Source: Aphanomyces cochlioides | Lineage: Eukaryota > Oomycota > Saprolegniomycetes > Saprolegniales > Verrucalvaceae | Reading direction: 5' to 3' | Assembly: GCA_019828595.1 (NCBI GenBank) | Contig: JAHQRK010000008.1 | Span: 1,178,001-1,242,000, forward strand | DNA length: 64,000 nt | Shown here: positions 10,158 through 21,160 of the stretch, piece by piece | Layout of the letters: every line of letters starts with the position of its first letter | Position numbering within the stretch: position 1 is the first letter of the stretch | Notes under the pieces: generated by a model | Databases searched by the model: none | The model's input: the letters and a program-made list of their open reading frames with translations, nothing else | What the model was told of the DNA's origin: nothing | Made by a program: the position numbers and the translations under genes

Positions 10158-11204
10158 CTACGCCCACTCGCCAACGATGGCCATGGCACATGCTCCCATC
10201 CACACGCAGATGTAGCAGAGCGTGCGAAAGCTTGACGACATCCTGTGGAAGTCGCCGTTGATCGTGTACTGATACGTCAAGAGCTCGACGAGACCCGTGT
10301 AGATCAAAATGCCGCCGGCCATCGCGTCCAAAATACCGCGGACCCACAATGACGTCGTCGAAGTCTCGCTGTACGTGCTGTGGATGCCAATGCCAATGGC
10401 AATCCCAATCGGCGTCGACAAAGAGTACACCAATGCTGTCAAGATGGACGATCGAATTGTCGAAAAGGCCGACACGGCCGACGAACCGACGGCGACGCCT
10501 TCAAAGAACTGGTGGAAACAAATCGCCGTCAAGAGCGTCGTGAAGGAGGACCCCGTCGCGACGCCCAACTCCAAACCGATAATAACCGAGTGGATCGCCA
10601 CACCGACTTCGAAAATGAAGACATGAATCTTCCTGCGGGCAGCGGCCTTGGTCTGTTCGTCGACATGGTGGTGGTGGTGTTGGTGGCTTGGCTGAGTGAC
10701 GAGATCACCAGAAGAACTGACGACGGGGTCATACGTTTCGAGAAACTTGTCTTCATCCGTGAAGCCATTCGTTTGCTTCAATGTGAGTTCCGTCTCGGTG
10801 ACTTGCATGAGGAGGATCGTCGCAAGAACGATGACCATGGCGAGACAGTCGTAGCTCAAATTGAGGCATTTGTTCGCCAGAGTCTCAATCGCAGTCGGAA
10901 TCATGTGAATGCAAGCTGTCGAGACGACAATGCCAATCCCAAACGCGTTGAGGATGTCCAGGATCGGGCGGTTGTTACGCAGCCAGGCAATGTACGAGCT
11001 CAAGACTGGCAAGAAGCTGCCGAGTAAAGAGACGCCGAGCACGATAAAGACAGCAGCCGTGTGGAGTGGATGGTCGTAGTCGTCTTCTTTTTGGACAGAA
11101 CCACAGAGAGACTTGTCATCGTCTTGAACGTCGCTCCCATGGGCTCGCTTGGCCACCGCAAGGCCAAGCAAGAGGAACAAGCAGATGAGCACATTTCGAC
11201 TCAT
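10158..11204 (-). CDS. ZIP family zinc/iron transporter 5 (inverted copy)
   Basis: A 348-residue ZIP transporter on the - strand. The frame is open upstream to 11549, but the ATG at 11204 starts MSRNVLICLFLLLGLAVAKR, which matches the start of transporter 1, so the longer form is unlikely. It has a signal peptide, a Cys-containing luminal segment, eight membrane helices, a His-rich loop (HQHHHHHVDE), helix 4 HSVIIGLELG and helix 5 HQFFEG. From helix 4 to near the C-terminus the protein matches transporter 1 residue for residue, and the DNA differs at about four sites in 360 bases, while the N-terminal half has diverged. This points to recent gene conversion or an inverted duplication with selection on the first half. 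Confidence 0.94.
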   Translation of the reverse strand: MSRNVLICLFLLLGLAVAKRAHGSDVQDDDKSLCGSVQKEDDYDHPLHTAAVFIVLGVSLLGSFLPVLSSYIAWLRNNRPILDILNAFGIGIVVSTACIHMIPTAIETLANKCLNLSYDCLAMVIVLATILLMQVTETELTLKQTNGFTDEDKFLETYDPVVSSSGDLVTQPSHQHHHHHVDEQTKAAARRKIHVFIFEVGVAIHSVIIGLELGVATGSSFTTLLTAICFHQFFEGVAVGSSAVSAFSTIRSSILTALVYSLSTPIGIAIGIGIHSTYSETSTTSLWVRGILDAMAGGILIYTGLVELLTYQYTINGDFHRMSSSFRTLCYICVWMGACAMAIVGEWA

Positions 11205-12511
11205 GGCAGAACGGACCCAAGTGACAAAATCAACACTGACAGAGGTATTTCTCACCTGGGTACGCGTTGCATCAGTGTCAACAATAGAGCAATCTGAACT
11301 GAACAACTGGAAATTTCTCCAAGAAGGAGCTGGGCGAAGTGGCTCGAATGGGATAGTCACAACTTCCACTGTCAACATTGACGACACGGGGGAATCATCA
11401 GGAAGAAATGAGAGAGGGATCCCCAAGAAGTCAAGTCTGTCCATCGACGCGGGTCGTTGGAAATGGCATAGACGAAGCAACCGGCCTTGTAGTGAGTTGC
11501 GCGAATCGATAATTATTGTCCTGGAAGGCGAGCAAAGGGATGGACACATGGACTTGTCTATGGGATAGAGAGAGATTCGTAGCCTGATGTAGCAAGCTCA
11601 ATGCTGCCATCGCACCGCAAAAAGACCCACACGAGACGACGAAGAGAGCAATCCCAGTCCGCCATGGCGATATCTATCCATCAACGAGTGTGCTGGTCTG
11701 GCTGAAGAGGTGGCAAATGTTACAACGCCGCCCCTCTGCTCGTTTTACTTCGTGAATTCAGTTCCTGGGCGAATCCAGAAGGCTGCATGAACTGGCGACA
11801 TCAACTTGTCCACGAGATTTCTCGTAGATGGCCACGGCATTGTTGAGTCCTACACATATCATTGTTGTTTTTCTAGCCTCCACTCCTGCATACTTTGGCC
11901 CTGCCCTATTAGTTTATAGAGTAGATTGAAGCGTTAGGCTTCACTGGCTGTGGTAAGAGCCAGTAGATCTAGAAAATCTGGAAACCCCCACGAAGGTAAG
12001 CGTGGAGGGTCTACCACTTTTTTACTTCCTTATCCTTAAACACGAGTCCTACTCTGTTTCCGTCCAAGTCTTCTTTGCCCCAAAGATGGGAGCGGGACAT
12101 GCTTTCTATGAAAGCATGCGGTAAGTCGAGGTAACACAAGGTACTGTATCACGTGTATGACAAAGGTAACATGGCTTCACCATATCCCATGCTATTGTCG
12201 GGGTCCATTGAGATCAGGCACGACTAAAATGCCAATAAAACGACCAATTTTCATCCGATTTAAATGATTCTTTTTCATAAAAAAAACTAAAGATAAATTC
12301 CAAAAACTTTTTCTGCGACTGCGACTCGATTTGTGTATGCCTTGATCGTCAAAATGACCGTTCATTTAATGCAAAATGGAAATGTTGCGAGACAGAGACT
12401 AGGTTTAAAATTCTCTCTTTTAATTGGACAAAAGTCAGGTGTTGCAAATATGACATATAAAATTATACTGTTTATTCGAGGATAAAATATAATATTTCAC
12501 AGTTAAACCCA
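11205..12511. other. Intergenic, ends in transposon flank
   Basis: The first part is the upstream region of ZIP 5. From about 12220 it is AT-rich flank of the IS630-type element. No gene is supported, and I could not resolve terminal inverted repeats. Confidence 0.4.
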
Positions 12512-13910
12512 TTATTGGCTTTCTTCACCAGAATCTTCTCCGAGCAAAAATTGGACATCGCCGTCGCCGCCGTTGTCGGACTCGTCTTCACTTCCAGCCA
12601 ACGGTACGGTGTCATCGTCTACAGCCATGTACTTATCTTCGAAAGACTGAGCCTTCTTGAATGCTGCCAACCATTGAGATGACGTTACCTCGCTCAAGTA
12701 TTTCGTCAAGCGCTCATGCATCTCATCCATTGACTTCGAGACGCGCATTGCCATCTTCTGCTTCACGATACCCCAGACAACTTCGATCGGTTGTAGTTCC
12801 GGATGGTAAGGAGACGTAAAGTATAGTGTGTGACCAAACTTCGTAGCAATAAGTTGAGCAGCATACTGGGGACCTTCTCGGTTCATCTTCACCAGCGACA
12901 GCAGCTCGGCTTTCCTCAACCTTGAGTCAAAATCAATGTGTTTCTCCGCCAGCCATGCCTGTATTTCGGCCACACGACTGCTGCTTCTTGGACAAGGATT
13001 GGTCACACGCTTGGAATAACTCGCTCCGTCCATGTGAATGTTGCAAGAGCCGTGATCAGCGCGAAGTCTTTGACAAAGCTTCCCAAACCATCCTCAAATA
13101 TGGTGCTTGTGAAGTTGCCATGATAATCACCTTCATCTTCCACAACCGCCGTTCGTTCTCTTCTGCGTTTGCGTGTTGGTTTTCGTTGGGAAGGCCACAT
13201 ACTCACTGATCCATCAACCCATGAACCAGTCATCGTCCCGCGCACATCGGATTTGACAATGCCGACCACGACAATGCACATTCTGGGATCCTTGCCACTC
13301 ATCGTCTTGCGCTGCTTCGACTCATCAACCCATGTTTTGGCGGGTGAGTGGTTGAGATTACAGTATGATTCGTCTAAAAACACTTCAGGCACCAACAACG
13401 CGACTCACCAAGTCTGTTTGCAGTTTTTGTTCGCAAGTATTTGGCGCGGAAGGCAACGTTTGCCTGTGACTCTGCTAGAAAGAAACGTGCCTGGCCTTTC
13501 TGAAATTTGAAGCCCACTCTGTTGAGAACTTTGCGCATCGTCCGTTTCGCGACAACAATATTGAATTGCTCATGGAGTTCCGTGCACAACATGTCTGCAG
13601 AAACTGGTAGGCATTGGTCATTTGCGGCTATTATCATTTCTCGAATCTCAGTTGTGAACTTGTGTGCAGCCGAGCGAGGACGATGACCCCGAACACTGGG
13701 ATTCGACTTGAAGGATGGATCATTGTCGCGTTTCCACTCGGTTATAACAAGCCCGACAGTTGATTTAGCAAACCCCAGGCAAGCGCTGACACTGTCCCTG
13801 ACTTTTGACTGAACGCCAGGCTTCTTTTCTTCCTTGTTAGCCATGAAATACTGGTGACACTTGACCACCAACAGCTTCTCGGCCGGCGACAAGACATGTT
13901 TTTTCTCCAT
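12512..13910 (-). pseudogene. IS630/Tc1-mariner superfamily transposase, two frame breaks
   Basis: Three overlapping reading frames join into one transposase. Frame 1 (13910-13374) has an N-terminal helix-turn-helix region. Frame 2 (13398 to about 13095) carries the first catalytic Asp in VFLDESYCNLNH. Frame 3 (to 12512) carries the second Asp in NIHMDGASY and the Glu in PYHPELQPIEVVWG, then an acidic tail. The frame changes lie near 13380-13400 and near 13095. About 81 residues separate the second Asp from the Glu, far more than in DD34E Tc1 elements. That long spacing recalls the DD82E group of Tc1/mariner elements (recalled, not searched). The two breaks make it non-functional as read here. 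Transposases of this family cut and paste their own element into TA sites. Confidence 0.85.
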
Positions 13911-15022
13911 AATTCTGTCAATTCTGAAGCAAATTTGATTTTAAAGGTTGCTAAATACAGAGTGAATTAAGAGCTGTTAGCCAATCGTTTTATCTCTGTG
14001 AAATTCGATTTGCATCGTATTTATAATATAGTTCAAAGTGGCCTTGCCGGATCCCAATAGGTCCCAACAATAATTGGCTTGCGCCTGAATGGCTTAACTA
14101 AACAATAATAATGTTGGTTTTACATGAGCTGGCAGCTTGTACGGCGAGGGAAGGTGCGCTGTAAGCAAGGTACAACATGCCAGGCAATGAAAACTTTGTT
14201 TCTAAGCACTCATCGACTTTCTCGATATGATCAAATGCACCAACTACCGGTAAAGCTAGATTCGTGAAGAAATGGCAAAGTTGGACGGCGCTATGTTTGA
14301 ATAGACACAGCCACAACCATCAAGCCTTCGTATTCCTTCTTGGTTTCACCTTGGATCAGTTCTTGCAACCAAATGGAAAGGCCACCAACTTATGGGTGCG
14401 ATCGAGGAACAGTACCGAAAAGTAGAAACGATACAACGCGGTTGAAAAACTTGACAGAGAGTGTGAGCTGATATATGGCTGGAATATTGCGGTCGGTCGT
14501 GGCGACAATACACATATTATCGGCATAATTACAGCAAGCACAGAGTCAAAGTCGAGGACAGCCAGAACTCTGGAACACTACACTATAGCCTCTCTCGAAA
14601 CACAGTCGTTTTTCACAGGCGTGGCTTCAAATCTTACAGTCCTGGGGCAAAATTCGTTTTGATACACGTTTTGCCTTGGCTTACCAAAGCCCTCTTAGCA
14701 CCATCAACTACTTCAAGCACTTAAAAGCGGGCCAAGTGAATGGATTGTCATCGCAGTCGCTCCCAGTCATGCCCTTAATGTCCCGAAAAAAACATATATC
14801 AAAATGAATTTTAGGGGGGGCATAGTACGAGTAAAGGGGTTAAGTCTAACAGGTGAAGACAACCTCACATGCCACACCCGCTGTACATTAAGGCGAAGCT
14901 CGTGGAGCAAGCGGTGGCTCTTGAACTCTGGTGGAGTGTGGTCAACATCGTTTTCCTGACAGGCCATAAATAGGTGATTTATTTCACCCAATCAAGTGTC
15001 AAATGCTGTCGCAAATATTAAT
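13911..15022. other. Intergenic
   Basis: The first 130 bases are AT-rich transposon flank with an AGCCAATCG motif. The remainder has only short ORFs without motifs and the upstream region of the glycosyltransferase gene. Confidence 0.4.
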
Positions 15023-16292
15023 ATGAAGTTTGCCTTGGCTGGCGTCTTGGTCGTGGCATCATGGCTCGTTAGCTGGGCAGACGACGCACTGGACGCCAAG
15101 CTAGGCGACAATATCCACGCGTTGAGACTCGTTCAAGTGCAGCAGCCACCGCCGATGTCGCCTTCTTCTCGGGTGAAAATCCTCTGTTGGGTCAACACGT
15201 ACCATGCCAACCACGACCGGGCGCGATCGATCAAAGCTACGTGGGGCAAGCGATGCGACAAGATTGTCTTCATGAGCAATGTCGAAGACGTCTCTCTTCC
15301 TACTGTGCGCATCGTTGCACCTCCGACGCATTTGCATTTGTGGCAAAAACACAGGTAGGCAAACACCCAGAGTTTGTTGACTGGGTCGTCGATAGAGCCA
15401 TCGTGCGATTGTTGTGGCGAGAGTATGGCAATGACTACGACTGGATTTTCAAATGCGACGACGATACGTATGTCATTGTGGACAATCTCCGCCATTACTT
15501 GGCCTCGTTTGCCGATCGAAATACCTCCGAGCCCATGCTGCTGGTAACTTGAAACGATCAACTTTGTAAGCTGTGCTGTCATGAACTCTATAGGGCCATC
15601 GAATGACGCTCCAGTGGTGGGAAATGCAGCGGTCTTTCGAGTGGATCTACGGCTCGGATTTAGAAAATACCATGGAGAAAGAAAAGTACAAGGCATTTAC
15701 TCTCACCAAGACGGCCACGATGCCTCATGGCGGCTTGTATTACACTCCTGGAGGTGGTGGCTATGCATTCAACGCTGCATATCTCGAGGTAACCTGGACT
15801 CGAGCCCACGTAGATCAAATGTTCTCTGACTAGACATTGGTAAAGCATTTGGACGACCCGTTCTGTCTTCCCGACGAAATCGTCCCTGACGACTGGGCTA
15901 TCTCGTTTTGCATGCGGTTTCTCAATGTGTTACCACATGACACGAGGTCAGTCTATTGCTCGTGGCATGAATTTCCTGATAGCTGTGATGAAAGGGATGA
16001 GTTGCAGCGAGAACGATTCCATCAGTACGCTCCAGGTCGCATTTTTCACGAGCCGCATGATCCAGAAGCCTACGACCACAAAGTCTACCCGTCCATTTAC
16101 TACGAGAACAATTGGTTCAGCGACCATTTTGGAATCGGGTGGCAAAATGGAACGCTGTGCTGCGCGCCTGACTCGATCTCGTTTCATTATATCAAGCCGC
16201 CAAACATGGAACTCGTCGAAGAGTTCTTTTATCCCCCACAGACTACAAACCCACGGCTCAAAGGCGGTAGTCCCTCCGTGTCAGAGCCGTAA
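15023..16292 (+). CDS. C1GALT-like beta-1,3-galactosyltransferase (GT31), one unexplained frame change
   Basis: Similar to core-1 beta-1,3-galactosyltransferases, Golgi enzymes that add Gal to O-glycans. The ATG at 15023 gives a signal anchor (KFALAGVLVVASWLVSW) and then KILCWVNTYHANHDRARSI...TWGKRC, typical of the family. Blocks: 15023 to about 15345; about 15346-15543 with the DxD-type metal site FKCDDDTYVIV; 15594-15788 with the GGxGYAF motif; 15834-16292 with DDWAISFC, paired Cys and SISFHY. Introns at 15544-15593 and 15789-15833 (50 and 45 bases) are GT...AG and in phase. Between blocks 1 and 2 the frame shifts by one at an A5 run after HLHLWQK. An alternative 50-base intron (15305-15354) restores frame but removes the conserved LW motif, so I prefer a single-base deletion or assembly error. 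The donor sugar is inferred from the family. Confidence 0.8.
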
Positions 16293-17390
16293 TTCGATCT
16301 CCTGAGGTGTCTCGAGGTGTCATGATACAATGAATTTTGCTAGCTCGACACCACAATGCACTCATTTTGCCATGTCTTACATCAATACCAGATCTCCTAG
16401 CAATCAGCAAAACATTTAAGAGAACACTTCATCTTACCCCACGCTAGCTGGACTGTGGACGAGCATGCCTGTGTAGCACACCACCTAGTTTCCATTGACT
16501 CTTAGCTGTCTCGTCAAAAGTCGCAATCTCTCGGCAACACGGTGACGGACGAGTCACTCTTGCGTCGCTCCAGAACGAGCGAAAACGACCACACACCGTC
16601 CAAGTCATTCTCTTCAGTGTCGAGATCATTAAGCTAGAGAACTTGGCCAAAGTTCCAGCGGCAATAAACATCTTGGCAATACTCCCGGCAAGCCAACGAC
16701 ATCTTGATGCCAATGGTGCTAATCAAACTCGCTATTACTTCTGGTGTAATTCAGACGACAAGTCGTCAATCTCTCTATCTTCTCCTTCAAAGGATAAATT
16801 CTGCATGAGATCTTTTCATGGCCTACTGTACATTTGCGTTGTCAACTGGCATGGCTTCAGGTGAAGATATCGTCGAACTCTTGGCCATTACATCCGTTTT
16901 TGCAAATCTAGAAGGCGAAACTACTGTTTGGTGGTTGGGTTCTTTTTTTCGCCTTGTATGGCCAAAACACCAATCCAACCACCACTATATTCCTTCCCAT
17001 AGTCTCTAGATGCTGTTCTTTAGCCTAGAAGCATTGCAATCCTGAGCTAAAGGCGACTACGACCAAGTCAACTTGATCGTAGCTTCTCGTCCAGTCATAG
17101 CTTCATAGGGTGGTATGTAATCAAGGTATAAAACGCACTTCAAGATTGGAGTATAACCTATTTAACGTATTTAGGTTTTGCAGGTTTAAACTCCAAATAG
17201 CTGCACATTGAAATGGCGTTTTATTGTTTAAACCCACTTGAAACCCCTCTGGGGATATCGCATGGGCACCATCAATTCACATGGAGTGAATCCCAGTTTT
17301 TGACTTCGAATTTGTATACTTGGGCGGTCCTCGGGAAAGTGACTTGAATTTTGTATAGTTGCAAGATGTGTTGTTTGGAGCCGCAGCGAG
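16293..17390. other. Intergenic / SAMDC upstream region
   Basis: No recognisable protein. The last few hundred bases are expected to hold the promoter and 5' leader start of the decarboxylase gene. Confidence 0.4.
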
Positions 17391-17543
17391 ATGTCACTTT
17401 CCTTTGCTCAGTGTATGCCTCGTGGATCTTCGCGCGGCATCAACGGTAGAAGCGGCAGAACGTTGTTTGGAAACTACTTAGTCGACTCTTCGATCATCTA
17501 CACAGGCTTCTTTTACGTCGGAGCTTGTGACACACCAGCCTAG
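17391..17543 (+). promoter_or_regulatory. Candidate 50-codon upstream ORF in the SAMDC leader
   Basis: An ATG at 17391 opens 50 codons and ends with TAG at 17541-17543, 22 bases before the main ATG at 17566. The peptide ends VGACDTPA and contains LFGNYLVDSSIIYTGFFYVG. Plant and animal SAMDC mRNAs carry upstream ORFs that stall ribosomes when polyamines are high. This ORF is in the right place for such control, but its peptide is unlike the plant or mammalian ones I know. An unrecognised 5' intron could change the picture. Confidence 0.5.
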
Positions 17544-17565
17544 CATCGACTACGCCCCCTTGAGA

Positions 17566-18651
17566 ATGACCCAAATCAACGATAAAACCACGACGGAACT
17601 GACCGCTTCTACCGATTCCTCCAGCAACTGCTCGGAACAACCCGCGGTTGACTACCCCAACACCTTTGAAGGCCCTGAGAAGAACCTTGAGATCGACTTT
17701 GTCCCGACCATTGGCCATCCTGAAGGTCTCCGTGCTTTGACACGTGACCAATTGGATGCCCTCTGTGACGCTGCAAAATGCACGATCCTCTCCAAGGTTT
17801 CGAACGAATATCTCGACGCTTACGTCCTCTCTGAATCGTCGCTCTTTGTGTACCCGCACAAATTGCTGATGAAGACTTGCGGTACAACCACCTTGCTCAA
17901 GACTTTGCCGCTTGTAATGCAATACCTCCACGAGCTGGAGATGTCGATTGAAAAAGTGCGCTATGCACGCAAGAACTTTTTGCAGCCTGAAGAACAGCAT
18001 TTCCCCCACACTTCGTTTAATGCTGAAGTTGAATACCTCAACGATTTCTTCCCCCAAGGCGTGGCCCATGTTTTGGGCCCTATCACTGGCGACCACTGGT
18101 ACTCGTACAACTGGGACGCCGAAGTCCATGGCCCTGGATCTCCAATCCATCGCGCTGACGGTATGCGCAAGTCCGAACACACCGTCCACATGCTCATGCA
18201 AGACATGCACGCTGACGTTGCTGCCCATTTTTTCAAGCGCGACAATGGCTTCGACGGTGAAAAGATGACTGAAGTCAGTGGCATCCGCGGTCTTGTGCCC
18301 AACGCGATCATCGACTCGTTTGCCTTTGATCCTTGCGGCTACAGCATGAACTCGATTGAAAACGATGTGTACACGACGATCCACATTACGCCTGAATCTC
18401 ATTGCAGCTACGCGAGCTTTGAAACGAACGACAAGGTTGGTGCCTACGCCCCTATGGTCCAAAACGTCCTCTCGGTCTTCCGTCCGGCGAAGATGACTTT
18501 GACCATGTCGATCCTTGGCGAAATGACCATGAAGGACCATGTCTTCCAGAAATGCCAATTCAAGGGCTACAAGCGCCGAGGCGGATGGACGCAAGTCCAC
18601 ATGGATGGCGATCTCATCTCGCTCAAGGCCAACTTTGTCATGGTTGAATGA
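17566..18651 (+). CDS. AMD1: S-adenosylmethionine decarboxylase proenzyme
   Basis: A 361-residue eukaryotic-type AdoMetDC, the enzyme that makes decarboxylated AdoMet, the aminopropyl donor for spermidine and spermine. FEGPEKNLEIDF is at residues 34-45. The self-cleavage site is LSE-SSLF, predicted to cut between Glu90 and Ser91, with Ser91 becoming the pyruvoyl cofactor. The proton-donor Cys105 is in KTCGTTTLL. Processing residues Ser260 (CGYSMN) and His273 (IHITPE) match human Ser229 and His243. The frame stays open to a GTG at 17527; the ATG at 17566 is the first in frame. Length fits the family (about 330-380). It is intronless over the coding part. Translational control by the upstream ORF at 17391 is likely but inferred. 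Confidence 0.97.
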   Translation: MTQINDKTTTELTASTDSSSNCSEQPAVDYPNTFEGPEKNLEIDFVPTIGHPEGLRALTRDQLDALCDAAKCTILSKVSNEYLDAYVLSESSLFVYPHKLLMKTCGTTTLLKTLPLVMQYLHELEMSIEKVRYARKNFLQPEEQHFPHTSFNAEVEYLNDFFPQGVAHVLGPITGDHWYSYNWDAEVHGPGSPIHRADGMRKSEHTVHMLMQDMHADVAAHFFKRDNGFDGEKMTEVSGIRGLVPNAIIDSFAFDPCGYSMNSIENDVYTTIHITPESHCSYASFETNDKVGAYAPMVQNVLSVFRPAKMTLTMSILGEMTMKDHVFQKCQFKGYKRRGGWTQVHMDGDLISLKANFVMVE

Positions 18652-18953
18652 TTTCATCATCCACATTTGTCCATGTGTAACCAATCAATATGAACATCTC
18701 CATCGTAAATTTCTGTGTTGTTCCTAATAACCACTGCGGCAAAATCTTGCCAATTTCACACAGTCATGTTGTAAAGTTTTGAAGGTCGTGACAAATGCTA
18801 GAAAGCATTTCGATGTGGGTTTACAATAAGAGGCTGGTCGGGGAATAGAGAGATTTTGCTACAAGAAATTTCCTTTTGAAGTTTTCAGAAAACTCTCATA
18901 ATGAATTTTCCTGTGACCATGTTTTTGCCACTGGAACCATTCACTTTTTTGCC

Positions 18954-20046
18954 ATGGATGGAGAATTGATGGATGTGCTACCGGTGGTGGCGCTACTACT
19001 CGACGAAGAAGCCAAGTGCACCAAAGCCATAACTATACCCCGTGGCAGGTTTGATTTGAAGACAAAGACAAATTCAACGTGTATTTTCAACTTTCGATTC
19101 AATAAGGACGACATCTTCCAACTTGTGCGGCTACTCGAAATTCCCGAACCAGTCGTAACGACGAGTCGTTATAGGGCTGACGCTGTAGAAGCTCTCTGTA
19201 TTCTCCTCAATAGACTTGCTTGGCCTCATCGTCTTGGAACGATGGTTCAAATGTTTGGCCGCAGCCGAGAAGCTTTGTCGTCTATATCAAACACAGTCAT
19301 GCACCACATTTACGACCGTTTTAAAGATCTTCTCGTTTGGGACCATGCTCGACTTGACAGCAGCTGGATGGAGTAGTGTGTGGCTTCAATTCACAGTCAG
19401 GAGCCCCCCTCGATTCTTGTATTGGTTTCATCGACGGCACGGTTCGGGGAATTTGTAGACCAGGCAAAGGAGTTCAAAAGACAGCGTACAACGGTCATAA
19501 GGTAACATCAATTGCCATTTAAATTCCTTACACGATGTAATTCGCTAGAGAAAGCATGCGTTGAAATTTCAGGCAGTGACTGCACCTGATGGCATCATTG
19601 TGGACTTGCACGGACCAGAACCTGGTTCACGACATGACTCGTATCTTTTGCACCGAAGCGCACTAATTCAGCGTTTGGATGAAAAAATCGAAGTCAATGG
19701 CAAACGCTTTGTCATCTACGGTGACCCCGCGTACGGGGTGAACAATGTCGTTGTCTCTGGCTACAAAGGTGCTGTCCTTAGTGAAGACCAAGCGGAATTT
19801 AACCAGCGGATGAGCGCTGTCAGAGTCAGTGTTGAATGGGACTTTGGTATCGTGATCAAGCTGTGGGCCCTGACGAACTACAAGGACGGACAGAAAATAT
19901 GAGGCCAAGCTGTTGGAGTTCGTTATGCGGTTGCTGTGCTACTCACAAATGTTCACACTTGCATGCAGGGACGCAATCAAGTGTCACTTCATTTTGGTTT
20001 GCGTCCACCTCGAGTTGAAGACTATTTGCACCGGGGAGCAAATTAA
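18954..20046 (+). pseudogene. PIF/Harbinger transposase (HARBI1-like), broken
   Basis: Matches the order of HARBI1-like DDE nucleases. Frame 1 (to 19376) holds the N-terminal helical region. After a frame change near 19370, the next frame carries IGFIDGTVRGICRPG and YNGHK (first Asp). A likely intron, from GTAACA just after YNGHK to AAAG just before HALKFQ, leads to TAPDG...GPEPGSRHD and then YGDPAYG (second Asp) and RVSVEWDFG (Glu). An in-frame TGA at 19900-19902 separates this from a well-preserved C-terminus (VGVRYAVAVLLTN...LHFGLRPPRVEDY) ending at 20046. At least one frame break and one nonsense codon make it inactive. The start codon is uncertain; 18954 is the first in-frame ATG. Confidence 0.85.
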
Positions 20047-20199
20047 AATATAGATAGTACTATTATAGTATAACTATAATAATATTATCATTCTTGGTTA
20101 TCATTACAATTATCTATATGTTTTAAAAATTCAAGAAAATAGTAATTACTAAGACTGCGCAAGTACTATTTATTTTTTGTTTTAAGCATTGCAATAACC

Positions 20200-20885
20200 T
20201 CATGCATCAAGCGGATTTGACTCTCTCTCCATCTTGTCCAAAGTAAACCGCTCTTCACGCTCTCGTTTCTCAATGGCAAGCCGCTCTTCTCGTTCAAACT
20301 TGTCAAGATGAAATCGAGCTTCTTCTAGCTCAAGTTTCCGCTGTGAAATGATTGTGGCTTCTCGTTGTAAAGCCAATTCTTCGTTCTTGTTTGCGTTGGC
20401 TTTTTCCATCATCGTTGTGACAACGTCAATTGCACTGGCGGACGTAGTGCTGAGGGGTGTTGAGTGCTTGACCGGCTTTTCTTAAGTCGAATTGCTTTCA
20501 CCATCGATACTTTTACGCTTGAGCGCATACATTGCAGCATCACGAATAGCGTGTCCATCGGTTTCACGCTTGTCAACTTTATAATTCTTTAAGCTCTTTT
20601 TTCGTCATTTTCTATAGTAAAATCACATCTATCTACGCACAGGTTAGAAAGCTAAGAAATGACAGATTGTACCATGTCCGACAAATCTTGGAGGAGTTGA
20701 TCTCGCTCGAGATACTCTTCATCTGTTCCAGATGCCCTCAAGGATGCTGTCGATTGCTCCTTGAAGGCTGCCATGAGATCGTCGAAACGTTTTCTGCATC
20801 CCTGTCCTGTCAAAACGCTACCGTAAATCGCACACAAATTGTCCGAGATTTCTTGCCCGTGAACGCCTGGCAATGCCTCAGGCAC
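20200..20885 (-). pseudogene. Myb/SANT-like DNA-binding partner of Harbinger transposase, partial
   Basis: On the - strand, 20885-20652 encodes a segment with GQGCRKRFDDLMAAFKEQ and ASLRASGTDEEYLERDQLL, typical of the Myb/SANT-like proteins encoded with PIF/Harbinger elements. A second part, about 20560-20200, has RDAAMYALKRKS and then an in-frame TAA before EKPVKHST. It continues as a long charged helix (RLAIEKREREERFTLDKME) ending at 20200. The two parts are probably exons. An upstream exon is likely but unresolved. The internal stop suggests decay. It lies back-to-back with the transposase remnant, as in intact elements where the two genes share one transposon. Confidence 0.65.
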
Positions 20886-21160
20886 TTTTTCAGAAAAACG
20901 AAGAATTAATCACAGAAAAATTTGAAAAAGTAACACGAAGACGTCCGGATATCATCGATGCCCAGACATCGACATTGACGATTCCCGACCAGCCTCTATG
21001 CAATGGTATACTTGCCGCTTGAGATCCTCCTTATCGCTTAGTCCCACGACACGTCCGATGAGATCGAGCGAACGTGACCAAATCAGCCAGTACTGTAGAC
21101 GAATGTTGCGTCAATAATGGAATGGTGAAATTCTTATAGAGATGTACTGATTATATATAA

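Noticed and set aside
11205..11549. Upstream extension of ZIP 5
   Set aside because: No signal-peptide logic; the ATG at 11204 matches the start of ZIP 1.
15305..15354. 50-base intron to explain the C1GALT-like frame change
   Set aside because: It would delete the conserved HLHLWQK segment; kept only as an alternative.
17494..18684. 396-codon antisense ORF over SAMDC
   Set aside because: It mirrors the GC-rich third positions of the real gene and has no family motifs.
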